Notes under the pieces: generated by a model
Databases searched by the model: none
What the model saw: the letters and a program-made list of their open reading frames with translations, nothing else
What the model was told of the DNA's origin: nothing
Assembly: GCF_004339565.1 (NCBI RefSeq)
Contig: NZ_SMFZ01000002.1
Coordinates: 1,612,001 to 1,676,000, forward strand
Source of the DNA: Pseudonocardia endophytica
GTDB lineage: Bacteria > Actinomycetota > Actinomycetes > Mycobacteriales > Pseudonocardiaceae
Direction: 5' to 3'
Length of the DNA: 64,000 nucleotides
Position numbers and translations under genes: made by a program
Shown: piece by piece, positions 60,005-64,000 of the stretch
How positions within the stretch are numbered: the first letter of the stretch is position 1
Layout of the letters: each line of letters starts with the position of its first letter

Positions 60005-61542
60005 GAGCCTGTTGCAGAAACTACCTACCGGCCAACGCTCTGTTGATCTTTGGTGGCAGGATCGGCGGGTGGGTTTGAACTACGTCACGGGTGATCGTGA
60101 GCAGCGGTTTCTGCTGGCGCCGGACATGCGGGACTGGCTGGCCCCGGAGCACCTGTGCTGGTTCGTGATCGACGTCGTCGAGGCTCTCGACCTGGACGCG
60201 TTCCACCGCTCCTACCGAGCTGACGGGCACGGTCGTGCCGCCTACGACCCTGCGGTGATGGTGGCGGTGCTGCTGTACGCCTATTGCACCGGTGTGCGCT
60301 CGAGTCGCCAGATCCAGCGCCGCTGCCTCGAACAGATCGACTATCGGATCCTGGCCGCCGGCCTGGCCCCGGACCACGTCACCCTGGCCAGGTTTCGGGC
60401 CCGCCACGCCGACGCGCTGGCCGCGGTGTTCGTGGACTCCCTACGGCTGTGCGCCGAGGCCGGGCTGGTCTCGCTCGGCGCGATCGCCGTGGACGGCACG
60501 AAGATCGCCGCGAACGCCTCGATCGATCGCAACCGGACCAGTGAGGAACTCGGCAAACAGATCTCCGCGATCCTCGCGGAGGCCGCCGAGATCGATGCCG
60601 CCGAGGACGCGGCGTCCGATCAGGACCACCAGAGCGAGTCGGGACCGGCGGTGGATCCGGCGCTCCGTCGGGCCGCGCTCGACGCAGCACGCCAGCGACT
60701 CGAAGCGGCTCGGACGCGGCTCGAGGTCGTCGCCGCTGACCGCGCTGCTCGGTTCGAGGCCCGTTCCGCCCAGCTCAACGCCGCCCGCGCGGCGAAAGGA
60801 CAGCCGCCGCGCCAGTTCCGGCCCCGAGCTCGCGACGAGGCACCCAAGCCGGGAACGACGACGAATCTGACCGACCCGGACAGTCGCCCGATGCAGTCTC
60901 GCCATGGCCGAGTCCAAGGCTTCAACGCCCAGACCGTCACGACCGCCGGGCAGATCATCGTGGCCGCCGAGGTCAGCACCGACAGCAACGACGTCGCCCA
61001 ACTCGCACCAATGCTGAGCGCCACCCGCGCCGGGCTGACCGCCGCCGGGATCACCGAGCCGATCGATGCTCTGGTCGCCGACGCCGGCTACTGGCGCGCC
61101 GAGAACGTCAACGCCTCCCACCCCGACCTCGCACGCCCCGATGGTCCGACGCTCTACATCGCGGTCGCACGACACGGCCGGCGCGGTAAACCCCGACAAG
61201 ATGGCAAACCGAGCGAGGCCACCACCACGGCGCTGGTCGAACAGATGACCGCCCGCCTCAAGACCGACACCGGCAAGAAGATGATGCGGATGCGCTCGAC
61301 CAGCGTTGAGCCGGTTTTCGGACAGATCAAACACGGCCGCGGGATCCGACAGCTATCCCGCCGCGGGCTGGTCGCCGCCCGAGCCGAGTGGAAGCTCATC
61401 GCCGCCACCCACAACCTGCTCAAGCTCTACCGCGCCACTGCCATCTGAACACCGACCCGCACCGGACACCACCGAGCGCGCCATCCGGATCACCACCAGC
61501 CAGCCTGAGATCCCACCGTCAGCTCCTTTGCGCAACAGGCTC
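60005..61542 (+). mobile_element. IS1182-family insertion sequence
   Basis: 1538 bp. Terminal inverted repeats: GAGCCTGTTGCAGAAA (60005-60020) and the complement of TTTGCGCAACAGGCTC (61527-61542), 14 of 16 bases matching. One transposase gene fills it. Flanking 4-base sequences (GACA left, AGCC right) differ, so no target duplication is visible. Confidence 0.88.
60069..61448 (+). CDS. IS1182-family transposase
   Basis: 459 residues from GTG 60069 (MGLNYVTGDREQRFLLAPDM); a TTG at 60012 inside the terminal repeat opens the same frame. The N-terminal DUF772 region includes YDPAVMVAVLLYAYCTGVRSSRQIQRRC; the DDE catalytic parts are AIAVDGTKIAANAS (first Asp), ALVADAGYWRAENV (second Asp) and RSTSVEPVFGQIKHGRGIRQ (Glu). 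A Glu/Ala/Arg-rich coiled insertion lies between. The gene is intact, so the element is probably still mobile. Confidence 0.93.
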   Translation: MGLNYVTGDREQRFLLAPDMRDWLAPEHLCWFVIDVVEALDLDAFHRSYRADGHGRAAYDPAVMVAVLLYAYCTGVRSSRQIQRRCLEQIDYRILAAGLAPDHVTLARFRARHADALAAVFVDSLRLCAEAGLVSLGAIAVDGTKIAANASIDRNRTSEELGKQISAILAEAAEIDAAEDAASDQDHQSESGPAVDPALRRAALDAARQRLEAARTRLEVVAADRAARFEARSAQLNAARAAKGQPPRQFRPRARDEAPKPGTTTNLTDPDSRPMQSRHGRVQGFNAQTVTTAGQIIVAAEVSTDSNDVAQLAPMLSATRAGLTAAGITEPIDALVADAGYWRAENVNASHPDLARPDGPTLYIAVARHGRRGKPRQDGKPSEATTTALVEQMTARLKTDTGKKMMRMRSTSVEPVFGQIKHGRGIRQLSRRGLVAARAEWKLIAATHNLLKLYRATAI

Positions 61543-62170
61543 AGCCGAGGCAACAGCGCTGGCCGGCACGCTCGAGACGCGAGCGGCCGATCTGCAGGAG
61601 GTCGACGACGCCCGGGCCCGCTGGCTCGTGCACACCGCTCAGACCCGCAGCCAGGCCGAGCTGTCCCGGACTGAGCTGTCGGCGCGCGACGCCGACGAGG
61701 ATCCCGACGAGCGCGTGACGGCTGCTCAGTGGAAGGCCGCCCACGACGCCGCGATCGCCGAGGACGAGCAGCACCGCGACGTCACCGAGGACGACGTCGA
61801 CACACGGCCGATTGATGCGGAGGCCGCCGACCAGGGCGACGAGGCGCGCGACGATCGTGCAGCCGACGCGGCCGAGTCCCGCCAGTCCGACCTACGGGAC
61901 GAGGCCGCCGCCGAGCCACAACCGCTCGATGAGGACGTCGTCCAGGTACCTGACGCGGATGCGACCGCTCGCAGCCTGGACCGGGCCGAGCGGGTACTCG
62001 ACGAGATCAGTTACCGCGATTCCGCCGAGGAGGGCGACGACGTCGACCGACGCGGTGAGGAACTATCTCGCTGGCACGTCGACGATCAGACCGCCGACGC
62101 CGGCGTTGCGGACGACGACGAGTTCGTCGACGTCTACGAGGGGCCGTCGCCCGGGGATGACCGACTGTGA
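61543..62170 (+). pseudogene. C-terminal remnant of a MobF/TraA-type conjugative relaxase
   Basis: About 208 codons follow the IS in frame without their own start. The opening ALAGTLETRAADLQEVDDAR, then WLVHTAQTRSQAELSRTEL and VTAAQWKAAHDAAIAEDEQH resemble the charged C-terminal end of actinobacterial MobF (TrwC/TraA-like) relaxases, and the tail is Asp/Glu-rich. The relaxase and helicase domains are missing. Conjugative transfer from this element should be dead unless a second relaxase exists beyond the window. Confidence 0.65.
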
Positions 62171-62604
62171 CCCTTGTTCGGCGACCAGGCCGTGGGGCGC
62201 CCGTCCGAGTCGAAGGGAGCCGGACCGTCGTGCCGCCATGCCCAGCGCGGCGTCGCGCGGACGCCTTCGCACCAGCCGGGCTGGCTCACCAGCAGCGTCG
62301 GTCGGCGTTCGGCGAGCCGTTCCGCAGCCTGGTACTCGCGCTCGATCAGTTCCTCGAACGCGAACTGTCGCGTCCCCGTTGCCGGCGCCCGTGGAGGGCG
62401 CGGTCGGCCCCACGGTGGGGAGTAGATCGCGCAGGCCAACCACTGGCACGTCGCAGCGACGCCGCCCGCGTACCAGTTCTGAGCGTCGGAGTCCGACGAG
62501 TCGGACTCGGTAGCCGTCGCCCAGACCGCGATGAACTCGGCGCGCGGGACCCGCAGATTCCCGCGGGGAATCCGCTCGATCTGCTCCGCGTCGACCGCCG
62601 TCAC
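62134..62604 (-). CDS. Hypothetical protein typical of actinobacterial mobile elements
   Basis: 156 residues from GTG 62604. The core NWYAGGVAATCQWLACAIYS, then ATGTRQFAFEELIEREYQAAERLAERRP and PGWCEGVRATPRWAWRHDG resembles small proteins encoded next to relaxases in actinobacterial plasmids and integrative elements; function unknown. Its last 37 bases overlap the relaxase remnant on the other strand. Confidence 0.68.
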   Translation of the reverse strand: MTAVDAEQIERIPRGNLRVPRAEFIAVWATATESDSSDSDAQNWYAGGVAATCQWLACAIYSPPWGRPRPPRAPATGTRQFAFEELIEREYQAAERLAERRPTLLVSQPGWCEGVRATPRWAWRHDGPAPFDSDGRPTAWSPNKGHSRSSPGDGPS

Positions 62605-62818
62605 ACCAGCAGGGTGGCACGACGCACCGACAGATCACCACGGTTCACCTGCGGTGACGGATCCGCGCGGACATCGGCGGGCGGCGACTGGCCCAGTTGA
62701 GATCACCCTCACGAGGGGCTGGCGAGGGTTGCGCCCGAACTCGTCGCTGCCGAGCCTGAACGTGTCCCGCTTCCCCCGGGACCAGCACTCCGCACCACAG
62801 AATCCCGGGGGATCCAGC

Positions 62819-63103
62819 TTGCCGACCCAGCGACGCCTACGCGAGATCGACCGGCTACGTGCCCACCAAGAGATACTTCGCGCCGCGGCGGCCTGGGTCC
62901 TGGAGCAACCGGCGCGCGGCACGATCGCCGTGCTGTCCGAGCCCGAGGTGGCGAAGCACTGCGCAGCCCTGCTCGAGCACTTCGCGGACTACTGCGAGCA
63001 GATGGACGAAGCGACCCGCGGCTACGTCGTCCGCTTGGCCTGGGAGCTGATCGGTGACCAGATGGACCGCCCCTCGGTTCGGCGCACCCGACGGGGGCAT
63101 TGA
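62819..63103 (+). CDS. Small helical hypothetical protein
   Basis: 94 residues from TTG 62819 with GGGGGA six bases upstream; the longer frame upstream looks non-coding. LREIDRLRAHQEILRAAAAW and CAALLEHFADYCEQMDEATR are helical. Typical of short genes at the end of integrative elements. No family recognised. Confidence 0.5.
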   Translation: MPTQRRLREIDRLRAHQEILRAAAAWVLEQPARGTIAVLSEPEVAKHCAALLEHFADYCEQMDEATRGYVVRLAWELIGDQMDRPSVRRTRRGH

Positions 63104-63222
63104 TCGTTGCGAGTCCGATGGCCTGATCATTACGGCCGTGGCTCTAACTGCTAGGTTCTAGGTGATCCGCACGGACAGTATGGGGATGGGTCCCGCCTAT
63201 GCAGATGCGGCCCTCTAAGTCT

Positions 63223-64000
63223 CTACTTAGTAGTGGCGAGCACCCGTTCGCTTAGCCACCCGCCCAGGTATTCGGAGATTGTAGACTTGGTTCCGGGCCA
63301 GTCGGTATACAGATACCGGCTCTCGTGATCCTTATTGCGCAGCTCGGCGAACACCTGCAGCCCGATGACTGTGGCCCGCGCGGGAGGCGGCGCAAGCGCG
63401 AGCCTCTGTATGTAGCTATCACACACAAGGTCGCCTCTGAGGCAAACCGACTTAACTGGCATGCTGCTCGGGAACGGCGGTCGAGCGCCTGCAACGCCCT
63501 CGCCAAAGCCGAAGCCGATTCGAGTGGCGCCCGGCGATCCTGCGTTGAAGCCAGGATCCGCGATCAGAACGCCGCCCAGCAACTTGTCCTGCGGAATGGG
63601 GCTGTTTGTGCGCGCAATCGTGTTTAGCAGGTCGCCTACAATGTGGGCACCTTGGGAGAAGCCCGCAATAATGACTTTGGTGTTCTTGCAGTCACGAAAA
63701 TTCTGGAGCCATTCGTAGGTGGTGTTGTAGCCTTCGTTCTTTGACTCGAAGTAGTGGATATCCAGCTTCGCAGGATAGTCAGTCGGGTGGATACTATACG
63801 AGATATTTGGCCGCTTTGAAGTTATAGTTTTCCGGACTCGCCCAATGACCGAGTCGACCTCGACGCCGCCACCGTAAGAGTCCCCGTTGGCTGCGCCTTG
63901 ATGGCTACCTGGAACGGTTACAATCGAGACATCAGGGCACCCTGGCCCGGCCATGGCGGAAGACGACAACCATACGGTCGAAACAAGCAGTATTACTGCT
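63223..64000 (-). CDS. Secreted cutinase-like esterase (5' end beyond window)
   Basis: About 259 codons visible, open at the right edge. Upstream of the mature part the frame reads VILLVSTVWLSSSAMA, the end of a signal peptide with AMA cleavage, so the true start lies past 64000. The nucleophile elbow is IIAGFSQGAHIVGDLL; acid and disulfide region CLRGDLVCDSY; a His follows in NKDHESRYLYTD. These match the cutinase family (Ser-Asp-His, serine esterase secreted by actinobacteria). Codon use is clearly lower in GC than elsewhere in the window. Confidence 0.85.
   Translation of the reverse strand, partial: AVILLVSTVWLSSSAMAGPGCPDVSIVTVPGSHQGAANGDSYGGGVEVDSVIGRVRKTITSKRPNISYSIHPTDYPAKLDIHYFESKNEGYNTTYEWLQNFRDCKNTKVIIAGFSQGAHIVGDLLNTIARTNSPIPQDKLLGGVLIADPGFNAGSPGATRIGFGFGEGVAGARPPFPSSMPVKSVCLRGDLVCDSYIQRLALAPPPARATVIGLQVFAELRNKDHESRYLYTDWPGTKSTISEYLGGWLSERVLATTK

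Noticed and set aside
60001..61546. Target-site duplication around the IS element
   Set aside because: GACA and AGCC at the two ends do not match, and shifting by a few bases gives no better pair.
1..64000. CRISPR array or rRNA genes
   Set aside because: No regularly spaced short repeats with unique spacers and no conserved rRNA segments were seen.

Overview
The window is a piece of a high-GC actinobacterial chromosome. GC-rich third positions, GTG and ATGA/GTGA-coupled starts, DUF3558 lipoproteins, a DUF2795 protein, the oxygen-dependent cobalamin gene cobG and an actinobacterial conjugation relaxase remnant all point to Actinomycetales, most likely the Pseudonocardiaceae. That placement is inference; there is no rRNA or marker gene here to prove it.

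From 1 to about 27.5 kb lies ordinary accessory metabolism. It opens with cobG (running off the left edge) and a cobalamin riboswitch in front of a fused CysG-type cobA that is translationally coupled to a ClC chloride channel. Next come an NAD-dependent formate dehydrogenase with a divergent LysR regulator, a DHA2 drug exporter with a divergent TetR and a clear palindromic operator, a PhoD-like phosphatase, a ROK sugar kinase and a DoxX-like protein. A Tm-1-like/TIM-barrel/SRPBCC operon follows whose first gene carries an apparent one-base frameshift. Then there is an acyl-CoA dehydrogenase-like flavoenzyme whose 3' end was copied along with a small helical gene and a DUF3558 lipoprotein gene in a 1.14-kb tandem duplication. 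After that sit a D-threonine aldolase/D-serine dehydratase-like enzyme, an aldonolactone oxidase, an APC transporter, a TetR, and an esterase plus Baeyer-Villiger monooxygenase pair.

From 27.5 to 37.3 kb is a probable defence locus in two divergent arms. One arm is a leftward operon of a Rad50/SMC-like ATPase with a CxxC motif, a HEPN-like small protein with an R-x5-H motif, and an OGG-fold-like protein. The other arm is a single rightward gene of about 1940 codons with a transglutaminase-like region, DUF4011, an SF1 helicase, a Vsr-like nuclease region and DUF3320, an architecture resembling the Hhe-type antiviral helicase. From 37.3 to 44.1 kb housekeeping-like genes return: DUF4177, an Nramp-like transporter with a coupled 32-codon membrane peptide, an acyl-CoA dehydrogenase/ligase pair, a LuxR regulator, DUF2795 and pcm.

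At 44.14 kb a tRNA-Met(CAU) is followed directly by a tyrosine integrase, marking the left end of an integrated element that fills the rest of the window. Its cargo is an MFS exporter, a GNAT acetyltransferase, an XRE regulator coupled to a glycosyltransferase behind a palindromic operator, two long unrecognised genes, a set of three unrecognised genes of which two encode small membrane proteins, a visibly AT-richer NACHT NTPase (a likely antiphage sensor), and an XRE-flavoprotein pair. An IS1182-type element comes next; it joins the first 12 codons of one gene to the C-terminal remnant of a MobF-type relaxase, suggesting an IS-mediated deletion that disabled transfer. The window ends in two small genes and a secreted cutinase-like protein whose signal peptide runs off the right edge. 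No right attachment site was recognised, so the element probably continues beyond the window.
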